From: Chlorogloeopsis sp. ULAP01
GTDB lineage: Bacteria > Cyanobacteriota > Cyanobacteriia > Cyanobacteriales > Nostocaceae
DNA: 64,000 nucleotides
Reading direction: 5' to 3'
NCBI RefSeq assembly: GCF_030381805.1
Contig: NZ_JAUDRH010000002.1
Coordinates: 186,001-250,000 of the forward strand
The notes under the pieces were generated by a model. The model did not search any database, was not told the origin of the DNA, and was given only the letters and a program-made list of their open reading frames with translations. The position numbers and the translations under genes were made by a program. Below are positions 53,956 through 62,397 of this stretch, piece by piece. Numbering within the stretch: the first letter of the stretch is position 1; each line of letters opens with the position of its first letter.

Positions 53956-55620
53956 ATGGCTACAGCACAAAAAGCAGAAAATCAAGATGGAAAAGTGCGT
54001 ACTACTGTGCTGGATGAGATACCAGTTCTCACTGCTGAGATCCAAGAGTTATATTGTTTGGACGAAATACCTTGGATTATAGGGGTATCGTGGGGAAAAG
54101 ATTCTAGTACGGTGTTGCAGCTAGTTTGGAATGCGATCGCTGCCCTCCCAAAAGAAAAACGAACTAAAACAATTCATGTAATTACAACAGATACTAAAGT
54201 AGAAAACCCGATTGTTTCTGCTTGGGTACGCAAATCTTTGCAAAAGCTAAAGTCTGCGGCACAGAAACAACAAATGCCTGTTGAACCTCATCTGCTACAG
54301 CCTGTGGTTCAAGACACATTTTGGGTAAATCTAATTGGTAAAGGCTACCCCGCACCACGCAATCAATTTCGTTGGTGTACCGAACGTCTGAAAATTAATC
54401 CGGCTAACCATTTTATCCGCCAGATGGTTCGAGCCAATGGTGAAACAATTCTGGTTTTGGGTACTCGCAAAGCCGAAAGTTCAAAACGTGCAGCCACAAT
54501 GGAAAAGCATCAAATGCGGAGAGTGCGCGATCGCCTTAGCCCTAATGGTAGTTTGCTCAATTCTTTAATTTACACCCCGATTGAAGACTGGAGTAATAAT
54601 GATGTTTGGATTTATCTCAATCAGTGTGACAATCCTTGGGGAGGGAGCAACAAAGAATTATTCAACATATATAGAGGTGCAACCGCAGATAACGAATGCC
54701 CCTTAGTTGTTGATACTTCCACTCCTAGTTGTGGTGATTCTCGATTTGGGTGCTGGGTTTGCACGCTGGTGAGTCAGGATAAATCGATGCAGGCAATGAT
54801 CCAAAATGATGAAGAAAAAGAATGGATGCAGCCTTTATTAGATATCCGCAATGAATTAGATGCAGAAGATGATCGCGACAGAAGAGATTTCCGAAGAATT
54901 TGGGGGAATGTTCAACTTTTTGAGCGCAACAAAGATGGAGAAAAATCAGTAGAACCAATCCCAGGCCCTTATACTAAATATTGGCGCGAATATTGGCTAA
55001 GACGAGTATTAGAAGCACAAACACAAATCCGCCATACAGCACCAGAAAGTATGCGCGACATTACCCTGCTCGCTCCCGAAGAACTAAGTGAAATTCGCCG
55101 CATTTGGCTAGAAGAAAAACACGAGTTTGATGATAGTTTACCCCGCATATATAAAGAAGTGACTGGTGAAGAATTCCAAGATCCCCGCCCTGGTGCTGAC
55201 TATAGTCTCTTGGGTAGCGACGAGTGGGCAGTGCTAGAAGAAATTTGTGAAGGTGATGCCATGCACCTGGAATTAATGGCGAAGCTATTGGACACAGAAC
55301 GCCAGTTTCGTAAGATGGCGCGGCGTGTGGGCATATATGACGCCCTAGAGAAATGTTTTGATACTAGCTCCCGTTCCCAAGAAGAAGCAATTAAAAATGC
55401 CTATTTGAAAAGAGATTTGAAAACAGCGGTTGCTCAAGGTGATGTGGAAAAGGTAAAGCAGCTAACTTTAGGGGATTTTGTAGTCACAGATCCAGCAACG
55501 GATGTAACAAGTGAACAAGTGGATGTAAAAAGCAAGCCATTTGTTGACTCCACAGAGCAACCATCGGCTGCTAAACCCAAAACTTGGGCAAGTGTCAAAT
55601 TCGGGACTGGGGAGCGGTGA
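53956..55620 (+). CDS. dndC: DNA phosphorothioation sulfurtransferase DndC
   Basis: A 554-residue PAPS-reductase-like enzyme. The PP-loop for ATP is GVSWGKDSSTVLQLVW (about residue 47). A block FRWCTERLKINP follows, and the iron-sulfur cysteines lie in CPLVVDTS, SCGDSRFGCWVC (about residues 250-270), matching the 4Fe-4S cluster of DndC. With DndD and DndE it replaces a non-bridging phosphate oxygen in DNA by sulfur, using sulfur from a cysteine desulfurase (DndA or IscS). No dndA is beside it. The C-terminal 40 residues are low complexity and end in codons resembling the STRR that follows. dndD is next, separated by 90 bases of repeat. Confidence 0.95.
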   Translation: MATAQKAENQDGKVRTTVLDEIPVLTAEIQELYCLDEIPWIIGVSWGKDSSTVLQLVWNAIAALPKEKRTKTIHVITTDTKVENPIVSAWVRKSLQKLKSAAQKQQMPVEPHLLQPVVQDTFWVNLIGKGYPAPRNQFRWCTERLKINPANHFIRQMVRANGETILVLGTRKAESSKRAATMEKHQMRRVRDRLSPNGSLLNSLIYTPIEDWSNNDVWIYLNQCDNPWGGSNKELFNIYRGATADNECPLVVDTSTPSCGDSRFGCWVCTLVSQDKSMQAMIQNDEEKEWMQPLLDIRNELDAEDDRDRRDFRRIWGNVQLFERNKDGEKSVEPIPGPYTKYWREYWLRRVLEAQTQIRHTAPESMRDITLLAPEELSEIRRIWLEEKHEFDDSLPRIYKEVTGEEFQDPRPGADYSLLGSDEWAVLEEICEGDAMHLELMAKLLDTERQFRKMARRVGIYDALEKCFDTSSRSQEEAIKNAYLKRDLKTAVAQGDVEKVKQLTLGDFVVTDPATDVTSEQVDVKSKPFVDSTEQPSAAKPKTWASVKFGTGER

Positions 55621-55710
55621 TTGGGGATTGGGATCTCCCAATCACGAGTCCCTAGCCCTAGTATCTATTCCCTCCCAGTACCTAGTACCCAATCCCCAGT
55701 ACCCAGTACC
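55621..55710. repeat. STRR spacer between dndC and dndD
   Basis: A 90-base stretch of heptamer-like units (GATTGGGGATTGGGATCTCC, then GTACCCAATCCCCAGTACCC) separates the two genes. It starts straight after the dndC stop and ends at the dndD ATG, and is fully translatable in the dndD frame. Confidence 0.8.
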
Positions 55711-57696
55711 ATGATTTTTCTTGAACTTGTACTCCAAAATTTTGGCCCCTACAATGGGCGTCAGGTAATAAATCTAGATCCAAAAATTAAAGAGAATGCT
55801 CGCCCGATTCTTCTTTTGGGTGGGATGAATGGAGGAGGAAAAACAACACTAATGGATGCGATTCGTCTTGCACTTTATGGACATCGCGCCCAATGCTCTA
55901 CGCGTGGAAATTTGAGCTATGGGGATTTTCTCACTCAATGCGTTAATAGTCATACACCTGCCAATGATAAAACTCGCATTGAATTAGTATTTGAACATAT
56001 TGAAAATGACCAACCAGTTAAATACAGAATTGTACGCACGTGGGAAAGAAATCCTAAAGATGGTAAAGATAATTTAGGTATTTTGGGTGATGATGATACA
56101 TGGCCTGTTGAAGCTTTAGTTAATATTTGGGATGAGTATATTGAGAATTTACTGCCTTTAGGAATTTCTAACTTGTTTCTTTTTGATGGAGAACAAGTGA
56201 AGGAATTAGCAGAACAAGAAGTACCGCCACCACTTGTTGTGGATGCGATTCGCGCTTTGTTAGGATTAGAATTGGCTGAACGTTTGGCTGGTGATATAGA
56301 TATTTTAGTTAATCGCAAACGTAAAGAAATAGCTGAAAAGCATGAATTAGAAAATTTAGAAGAAATTGAACAGAAATTAAAACAATTACAAAATGAACAT
56401 AAAATAGAAACGCAAAAATTTGTGTCTCTACAAAAAGAATTACAATTAGCTGAAAAATCACAAACTATAGCTATTGATAAATTTATTTCTGAAGGCGGTA
56501 AGATTGCAGCAGAACGCAGTCAGTTAGATAAACAGAAGGAAGAAAGAACCATAGAAGCCGAACAAACTCGTCAAGCAATGTGTGAATTAGCTGGTGGTAT
56601 TTTACCGCTGGCGTTAATTCAACCGTTACTCTCGCAAGTGCAAGCCCAAGGAGAAAAAGAATTTCGTCTCCGGCAAGCACGAATAGCACGAGATATCTTA
56701 TTGGAGCGAGATCAGCGCTTACTCGAATTGATTAGTAATTTAAATATTGCAGAAGAACAAGTTGATAAAATCAAAGCTTTTCTAGCAGAAGATGAGCAGA
56801 TGCAAAATTCCTCTTCTCTACAAGAAGAACTTTGGTTATTAGCTGATGATGAAGCTCTCAGTCAGTTAGGTAATGTTATTTATTATTTGCAGAATGCCAA
56901 AATATCCGCAAAGCAACAACTTGCTATTCTGAAAACTAAAGAAGAAGAAATTATCGGTTTAGAAAGACAGGTGCAGACAGCAGCATCACCAGAAGAATAC
57001 AATAAATTACGTGATGCAATGCAAGCAGCACAAAAGAAAGTTGCTGAAGTTAAAGCTGATTGCGAAACAAAACGCCGCCGTCTAGTTGAATTAGAAACTG
57101 CAATTGAAAAGCTAAAAAAGGACTTACAAGAATATACTAAGCAAACCTTAGACCGTAAGAATATAGAACATATTATTGTTGCTTCTGCTAGAGTTCAAGA
57201 AACACTTAAACTTTTTCGAGAACGTTTGACTTTAAGAAAATTAAATAAATTAGAAAATGAAGTCACTGAGTGCTTCCGCTATCTACTGCACAAATCTGAT
57301 TTGGTGCATCGCATAGCTATCGATACCAACACCTTTAGCTTATCTTTGTATAACTCACAAGGTAAATCAGTTCCTAAACATCGTCTCTCGGCAGGAGAAA
57401 AACAACTTTTAGCGATCGCTTTTTTGTGGGGCTTGGCGCGAGTATCGGGGCGTCGCTTACCAGTGGCGATTGACACACCCTTGGGCAGATTAGATTCTTC
57501 GCACCGCAGTAACTTAGTTGAACGTTACTTTCCCTCAGCCAGTCATCAAGTGATTTTACTTTCCACAGATACAGAAATCGGAAAAAAAGAAGTTCAAACT
57601 CTGCGAGATAAAGAAGCGATCGCTCGCGAATACCTCCTTAAATACGACTCATCCACTCGCCAAACAACAGTGATAGAAAATAAATATTTTTGGTAA
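55711..57696 (+). CDS. dndD: DNA phosphorothioation ATPase DndD
   Basis: A 661-residue SMC/RecN-like ATPase. ATG 55711 is preferred because it is the family start (MIFLELVLQNFGPYNGRQVI) and the sequence before it is STRR. Walker A is GGMNGGGKTTLMDAIRLAL. A long coiled coil spans about residues 200-530. The C-terminal half has the signature RLSAGEKQLLAIAFLWGLAR, Walker B VAIDTPLGRLD and an SSHRSNLVERYF D-loop. DndD is thought to give DNA nicking or structural change for sulfur insertion. No gene for DndE follows; the next gene (ndhD) is on the other strand. A hairpin at 57702-57729 closes the unit. Confidence 0.93.
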   Translation: MIFLELVLQNFGPYNGRQVINLDPKIKENARPILLLGGMNGGGKTTLMDAIRLALYGHRAQCSTRGNLSYGDFLTQCVNSHTPANDKTRIELVFEHIENDQPVKYRIVRTWERNPKDGKDNLGILGDDDTWPVEALVNIWDEYIENLLPLGISNLFLFDGEQVKELAEQEVPPPLVVDAIRALLGLELAERLAGDIDILVNRKRKEIAEKHELENLEEIEQKLKQLQNEHKIETQKFVSLQKELQLAEKSQTIAIDKFISEGGKIAAERSQLDKQKEERTIEAEQTRQAMCELAGGILPLALIQPLLSQVQAQGEKEFRLRQARIARDILLERDQRLLELISNLNIAEEQVDKIKAFLAEDEQMQNSSSLQEELWLLADDEALSQLGNVIYYLQNAKISAKQQLAILKTKEEEIIGLERQVQTAASPEEYNKLRDAMQAAQKKVAEVKADCETKRRRLVELETAIEKLKKDLQEYTKQTLDRKNIEHIIVASARVQETLKLFRERLTLRKLNKLENEVTECFRYLLHKSDLVHRIAIDTNTFSLSLYNSQGKSVPKHRLSAGEKQLLAIAFLWGLARVSGRRLPVAIDTPLGRLDSSHRSNLVERYFPSASHQVILLSTDTEIGKKEVQTLRDKEAIAREYLLKYDSSTRQTTVIENKYFW

Positions 57697-57701
57697 AAAG
57701 T

Positions 57702-57729
57702 ATGGGGGCGATCGCACAATCACCCCCAT
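57702..57729. terminator. hairpin between convergent dndD and ndhD
   Basis: A 7-bp stem ATGGGGG / CCCCCAT with a loop containing a HIP1-type octamer. It lies 5 bases after the dndD stop. No clear T-run follows on either strand. Confidence 0.5.
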
Positions 57730-57777
57730 CTCCTATTTCTAAAATTATTTAATAGCACCAGCCTGTGGAAGAAATAT

Positions 57778-59397
57778 CTAATCAGCTATATTAATTAAAC
57801 TTGAAGCTTGGGAAGTAGCCAACGTCGGCGCTGTAAAAACGCTGGAATATAAACTTGATGGTTGCTGTCTGGCTACAACTGGTAGAAATTGACGGGCATG
57901 GGCTGCTACTTCTACAGTTTTGACATCATAAGTTTGTGTTGCCAATTTTGGATACAAACCGATACCGATGATGGGAATCATTAAACAAGCAGTTATAAAT
58001 AGTTCGCGGGGTTTAACATCAGGTACAATTGCATCCAAATGTAGTTCGGTGTTTTGCTTGCCATAGAACACTTGGCGTAACATCGACAGTAGATAAATCG
58101 GAGTCATAATCACGCCTACAGCAGATAGCAGCACAACTACGACTTTGAAGCTGGAACTGTAAACGTCGCTATTAGCAATTCCCAAAAATACCATCAATTC
58201 ACCAACAAAACCACTCATTCCCGGTAGCGCTAGAGAAGCCATCGCACCAGCAGTAAACAGAGCAAAGGTTCTCGGCATTACCTTGGCAATACCGCCCATT
58301 TGATCCATCATCAAGGTGTGAGTACGCTCGTAAGTCACGCCAGAGAGGAAGAACAAGGTAGCGGCAATCAAACCGTGAGAAATCATTTGCAGTACGGCAC
58401 CGCTCATACCTACTTCTGTATAGGAAGCGATACCAATCAGAACAAAACCCATGTGGGCGATCGAAGAATAAGCCAAGCGACGCTTGAGATTTGTTTGAGC
58501 GAAGGCACAGCAAGCACCGTAAACAATGTTGACTACACCCAGAATTGCCAGCACTGGAGCAAAGTAAACATGAGCATTAGTCAGCATTTCCATGTTGATG
58601 CGGATCAGGGCATAACCACCCATCTTCAGCAACACACCAGCTAAAATCATCGAACCGGGTGCGGAAGCTTCACCATGAGCATCGGGCAACCAAGTGTGGA
58701 GAGGGAAAATTGGCATCTTCACGCCAAATGCAATCAAGAAACCAGCATAAGCTAGGAGTTCCAAGGCTTTTGGATATTGCTTCATTCCCAAGGTTGTGAT
58801 GTCAAAGCTAACGGTATCTCCATAGAATGCCAGCGCAAAAGCTGCTACCAAGATAAATATTGAAGCGGCTGCGGTGTAGAGAATGAATTTAGTAGCGGCA
58901 TAACGGCGCTTTTGCCCTCCCCAAATGGAAATCAACAGGTACACAGGCACCAATTCAATTTCCCACATCAAGAAGAACAACAGCAGATCCTGAGCGACAA
59001 ACACCCCAATCTGGGCACTATACAAAACCAGCATCAAACCATAAAACAAACGCGGCTTGTTGGTTACTTTCCAAGCCGCGAAGATTGCGAGTGTGTTGAT
59101 TAAGCCTGTCAGCAGTACTAGCGGCATTGACAAACCATCGACTGCTACTGACCAATTTAAGCCGATTTGCGGCACCCAGGCATATTTTTCAACCAGTTGG
59201 TAGGTGGTGTTTTGAAAGTCGTAGTTATGCCAAAAAGCATAAATCATTAAGGCAAAGTCGGCGATCGCTACTCCCAAACCGTACCAACGAGCTGTTTTAC
59301 CTTCTTTATCTGGGATGAGCGGGATGGCTAAACCAGCCACCAATGGCAAGAGGATTATGGTTGTTAACCAGGGTATTTGAGCAATCATCACTGACAA
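57778..59397 (-). CDS. ndhD: NAD(P)H-quinone oxidoreductase subunit 4 (NdhD)
   Basis: A 539-residue antiporter-like membrane subunit of the NDH-1 complex in thylakoid (and cytoplasmic) membranes, with about 14 TMs. Conserved segments: WVPQIGLNWSVAVDGLSMPL, LFFLMWEIELVPVYLLI with the key Glu, PLHTWLPDAHGEASAPGSM with the conserved His and Asp, and RLAYSSIAHMGFVLIGIASY with the functional Lys/His area. It pumps protons in respiration and cyclic electron flow. Cyanobacteria carry several ndhD paralogues; which paralogue this is cannot be settled here. Possible starts are ATG 59397 or ATG 59388 (MIAQIPW). Confidence 0.94.
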   Translation of the reverse strand: MSVMIAQIPWLTTIILLPLVAGLAIPLIPDKEGKTARWYGLGVAIADFALMIYAFWHNYDFQNTTYQLVEKYAWVPQIGLNWSVAVDGLSMPLVLLTGLINTLAIFAAWKVTNKPRLFYGLMLVLYSAQIGVFVAQDLLLFFLMWEIELVPVYLLISIWGGQKRRYAATKFILYTAAASIFILVAAFALAFYGDTVSFDITTLGMKQYPKALELLAYAGFLIAFGVKMPIFPLHTWLPDAHGEASAPGSMILAGVLLKMGGYALIRINMEMLTNAHVYFAPVLAILGVVNIVYGACCAFAQTNLKRRLAYSSIAHMGFVLIGIASYTEVGMSGAVLQMISHGLIAATLFFLSGVTYERTHTLMMDQMGGIAKVMPRTFALFTAGAMASLALPGMSGFVGELMVFLGIANSDVYSSSFKVVVVLLSAVGVIMTPIYLLSMLRQVFYGKQNTELHLDAIVPDVKPRELFITACLMIPIIGIGLYPKLATQTYDVKTVEVAAHARQFLPVVARQQPSSLYSSVFTAPTLATSQASSLINIAD

Positions 59398-59560
59398 TCG
59401 TTTTTCGTTTTCGCTTTTAATTACATTATATTAAGCAGCTCATACTTTTGTAAACGTTATTTATCTCTAGAAGATTAAATCTTAGACATAAATAGTAATA
59501 AATACTTATAAAGTTTTCTAGATTCATTCTAAATGTTAAGAATTGCAACGTCAACAAAGA

Positions 59561-59580
59561 ACGGTGGTTTGCACTACCGT
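59561..59580 (+). promoter_or_regulatory. stem-loop in leader of 29-codon ORF
   Basis: ACGGTGGT and ACTACCGT form an 8-bp stem (one G-T pair) with a TTGC tetraloop, 25 bases before the Shine-Dalgarno sequence at 59606. Confidence 0.4.
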
Positions 59581-59621
59581 TACATATCTTAATATCAACT
59601 GTCTTAAGGAGGATATTTGTT

Positions 59622-59711
59622 ATGACAATTCCTCAAACACTAATAGATGCCCGACTTCTGGCCAGAAGTCGGGCATCTCAATTTTTCATGGACTTTAAAC
59701 AATCCGATTAA
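59622..59711 (+). CDS. 29-codon ORF with strong RBS (leader peptide or small protein)
   Basis: ATG 59622 is preceded by a near-perfect Shine-Dalgarno AAGGAGG (59606-59612) at 9 bases. The product begins MTIPQTLIDARLLARSRASQ and ends at TAA 59711. Codons 9-19 are made by a 34-bp perfect palindrome that looks like a terminator, so the ORF may be a regulatory leader or a very small protein. It overlaps the 3' end of the minus-strand coiled-coil gene by 17 bases. The family is unknown. Confidence 0.45.
   Translation: MTIPQTLIDARLLARSRASQFFMDFKQSD
59645..59678 (+). terminator. 34-bp perfect palindrome, terminator-like
   Basis: AGATGCCCGACTTCTGG and CCAGAAGTCGGGCATCT are fully complementary with no spare bases between. 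CAATTTTT follows on the plus strand, so it should terminate rightward transcripts. It lies inside the 29-codon ORF and between convergent genes. Confidence 0.75.
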
Positions 59712-60192
59712 CAATCGTCCATACTTCCCCATCAGAACGGACATGAGGAACGGAAATAGTCTTGAAACCAGTGATAAAGGGTTTGTAATAAACTTGCCAG
59801 TAAAGAGGGCTGAGTTGATCGGCGCAAGCCTTGAGACTGCGTATTTCTGTTGCAAGTTCAGCTGCTAGTTCATTAATACGTTCAGCATGAATTTGAGCCT
59901 GTGTTTTTGCCTCCTCTAGCTGCTGCTGTTGGATTGATTGTGTCTGCCGACGCGTTAACTGGGCTTGTTTTTGTTTCAATTGAGCTTCTAGGGCAGCAAT
60001 AGCATCATCTATCCCCTTCAGTTCTGCAAACAACTCAGGATTTTCTTTCGCTTGCCGACGGTACACTTGTGCTATTGCTTGGGGTGAATCATTCTCTGGA
60101 GGCGTTACATTGACAGCAAGAGCGGCACGTTCTTGACGCAAAGCCTGAATTTGAGATTGAATTGCTGCTATTTCTGCCTGATATTGCTCCAT
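59695..60192 (-). CDS. coiled-coil hypothetical protein
   Basis: A 165-residue soluble protein. Residues 1-35 and 60-120 are strongly helical with Gln, Ala and Glu (QAEIAAIQSQIQALRQERAA; ALEAQLKQKQAQLTRRQTQ), so a coiled coil is likely. The last 50 residues are a short globular end (LSPLYWQVYYKPFITGFKTI). No signal peptide or TM is seen. I do not recognise a named family. It lies 31 bases downstream of thrB in the same direction, hence possibly in the same transcript. Confidence 0.75.
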   Translation of the reverse strand: MEQYQAEIAAIQSQIQALRQERAALAVNVTPPENDSPQAIAQVYRRQAKENPELFAELKGIDDAIAALEAQLKQKQAQLTRRQTQSIQQQQLEEAKTQAQIHAERINELAAELATEIRSLKACADQLSPLYWQVYYKPFITGFKTISVPHVRSDGEVWTIVNRIV

Positions 60193-60223
60193 TGTTATTT
60201 ATCTGTAAATAAATGACTAATCA

Positions 60224-61141
60224 TTAACAAAAGCTTCTTGCTCCTTGAGTATCAACAGCAAGCGATCGCACCACTAGCGAAATTCCCTGTTGCTGCCAAG
60301 CAGAAGACATTGCTGCTACTACAGCTTCGGAATGTGCCGTATCTGTTAATGCTAATAGTGTAGGGCCAGCACCACTAATTACCATACCGCAAGCACCAGC
60401 AGCGAGAGCAGCTTCTTTGACAGCGTCATAACCCTGAATAAGTGATTCTCGGTAAGGTTGATGTAATTTATCTTGCAAAGCAGCCCGCAACCAATCTTTC
60501 CTACCAGTTTCCAAACCGCGTAACAACAGTCCTAGATGAGCTGTATTAAAAATTGCATCTGCACGACTCACTTGAGTTGGCAGCACCCGTCGCGCTTCCT
60601 GGGTGGAAAGCTCAAAATTAGGAATTGCCACCACTGGCACAATATCTTCATGCCAAGGAACATCACAAATCTCCCAACCCACATCACTACTAGCAGCAAG
60701 ACGGCAGCCTCCAATCAAGGCAGGGACAACATTATCGGGGTGTCCTTCCATTGCGATCGCTAACTCCATTACCTGCGACTGAGTTAGAGGTTCACCCGCC
60801 AACAAATTAGCACCAACCAAACCACCGATAATTGCCGTCGCTGAACTACCCAAACCCCGTGCTAAAGGCACAGCTAGCTTGATATCAATTTGCACGGGTG
60901 GGGGAGTCTGTCCCAAATGTTGATATAACTTTACAAAAGCTTGGTAAAGCAGATTGCTCTCATCAGTTTTAACTTGTTCCGCCTCTAAACCCGTCACAGT
61001 AATTGTGACTCCAGCTTGATTGTGGTTAGTGAACTTAAACTCGTTATACAGCGTTAGAGCGGCACCGATACAATCAAATCCTGGCCCCAAATTTGCAGTT
61101 GTGGCTGGAACGATAACAGATACAGAAGAAACAACAGTCAT
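60224..61141 (-). CDS. thrB: homoserine kinase
   Basis: A 305-residue GHMP-family kinase that phosphorylates homoserine on the way to threonine. The N-terminal VIVPATTANLGPGFDCIGAA and the ATP loop PLARGLGSSATAIIGGL (about residues 90-106) are seen, as well as GHPDNVVPALIGGC and the C-terminal GMVISGAGPTLLALTD. Size fits the family. It follows the phosphatase gene by 16 bases, so the two, with the coiled-coil gene, may form one unit. Confidence 0.96.
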   Translation of the reverse strand: MTVVSSVSVIVPATTANLGPGFDCIGAALTLYNEFKFTNHNQAGVTITVTGLEAEQVKTDESNLLYQAFVKLYQHLGQTPPPVQIDIKLAVPLARGLGSSATAIIGGLVGANLLAGEPLTQSQVMELAIAMEGHPDNVVPALIGGCRLAASSDVGWEICDVPWHEDIVPVVAIPNFELSTQEARRVLPTQVSRADAIFNTAHLGLLLRGLETGRKDWLRAALQDKLHQPYRESLIQGYDAVKEAALAAGACGMVISGAGPTLLALTDTAHSEAVVAAMSSAWQQQGISLVVRSLAVDTQGARSFC

Positions 61142-61157
61142 TGAAAAAACTAACTAA

Positions 61158-61880
61158 TCAATCAACCAGCATCTCATGTAAATGGTTGATTTGCTCACCA
61201 GTCATGCCAATTGTCTTTAAATAACCAACAACTCCGCCATACTGTTGTTCTAAATAATTGAAAGTCTCTAGAACTGTTTGTGGTGGAGACTCAAACATAT
61301 GAGCATAACCTTGCTTTGTTGCTGTTTCCAGCATTGGTGCGTAAAAAGCAGCAAGGTAATCTGCGCTCATTGCATAGTCTTGAGCAATTGTAGCTACTGG
61401 CACATTGGCTATGGCGAGCAATAAAGCGGTAATTATACCAGTTCTATCTTTGCCACCTACACAATGAACTAACACAGAAGTCTCATTGGTAGCGATCGCA
61501 CTCATCACCGTTTTTATTTGTTGCTGGCAGCTATCAAGCAGCAGCAAGCATTGTTTGAATAATGTTCCTGCTTTCCTCATCTCAGCTTCTAATTCTTCGC
61601 TAAATAAAGGTAGGTTGAAATAAGTCACATGAGGCGAAGTAGAAAAGACATTAGGAGCCTGACTGACTTCAGATAGATAACGCAAGTCAATAATTGTTCG
61701 CACACCGTAATTTAACAATAACTGCTGACTTGCTGGGGTGAGACGATGCAGGCTATCTGAGCGCAACACAGTACGCCAGCGTGTCTTTTTGCCATCTAAA
61801 GTTTCATAGCCACCGATATCGCGGGTGTTGTAGCAACCTTCCAGCGCTAACAGTCGTTCTAGAGGTTGGTGTAAACTCAT
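61158..61880 (-). CDS. tyrosine/dual-specificity protein phosphatase (Y_phosphatase3 type)
   Basis: A 240-residue phosphatase. The signature VLVHCVGGKDRTGIITALLL (catalytic Cys about residue 138, P-loop HCxxGKDRTG) and the N-terminal GCYNTRDIGGYETLDGKKT with the DSLHRLTPAS block fit the Y_phosphatase3 group, which includes lipid and protein phosphatases. Its acid loop and target are not identified. It lies upstream of thrB with 16 bases between. No signal peptide, so it is likely cytoplasmic. Confidence 0.92.
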   Translation of the reverse strand: MSLHQPLERLLALEGCYNTRDIGGYETLDGKKTRWRTVLRSDSLHRLTPASQQLLLNYGVRTIIDLRYLSEVSQAPNVFSTSPHVTYFNLPLFSEELEAEMRKAGTLFKQCLLLLDSCQQQIKTVMSAIATNETSVLVHCVGGKDRTGIITALLLAIANVPVATIAQDYAMSADYLAAFYAPMLETATKQGYAHMFESPPQTVLETFNYLEQQYGGVVGYLKTIGMTGEQINHLHEMLVD

Positions 61881-61964
61881 AAAAATTTTCTCACAATAGC
61901 TCTTGACTTTGCCCTTAGGGGAGGGTGTGCACTAGAAATAACCACAAGTAAGAGGTAACAAACA

Positions 61965-62378
61965 ATGAAATTGGGAGCTATCAATCACATAGCCTTAACA
62001 GTCTCTAACTTAGAGCGTTCAGAAGCTTTTTACAATCTGCTTTTAGGATTTATAGGTTATGAACAAGCAGAAAAAACAGAACAATTAATTCTCTGGGCAA
62101 GTTCTAATGGTGTCATTACTATTTCTCCATCTAACCCCAAATCACCCAATCAAAAACATGATCGCTATTCTCCAGGTCTGCATCATCTAGCTTTTAGTGC
62201 AGATAGTCGAGAAGACGTAGATAAACTTTACCAAAAGCTAATCGAGATGGGCGTAGAGATTCTCGATCCTCCTTTTGAGTATGATTATATGCCTGGCTAT
62301 TATGCTGTATATTTTCTAGATCCAGATGGGATCAAACTAGAACTAACACACATTCCTAATTGGCCACCTGAATTTTAG
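61965..62378 (+). CDS. VOC superfamily protein (glyoxalase/bleomycin resistance-like)
   Basis: A 137-residue protein of paired beta-alpha-beta-beta-beta units. Seen: GAINHIALTVSNLERSEAFY at the start, GLHHLAFSADSREDVDKLYQ at the second unit, and the end YYAVYFLDPDGIKLELTHIP with a metal-binding Glu; His of INHIAL and LHHLAF complete a plausible site. The family includes lyases, dioxygenases and antibiotic-binding proteins; the substrate is unknown. The MerR-type regulator starts 19 bases after its stop, suggesting one operon, and possibly one stress response. Confidence 0.9.
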   Translation: MKLGAINHIALTVSNLERSEAFYNLLLGFIGYEQAEKTEQLILWASSNGVITISPSNPKSPNQKHDRYSPGLHHLAFSADSREDVDKLYQKLIEMGVEILDPPFEYDYMPGYYAVYFLDPDGIKLELTHIPNWPPEF

Positions 62379-62397
62379 TTGAATAAAAGGTGGAAAG

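Noticed and set aside
57697..57777. Possible dndE after dndD
   Set aside because: Only 81 bases lie between the dndD and ndhD stop codons, mainly a hairpin; no room for DndE.
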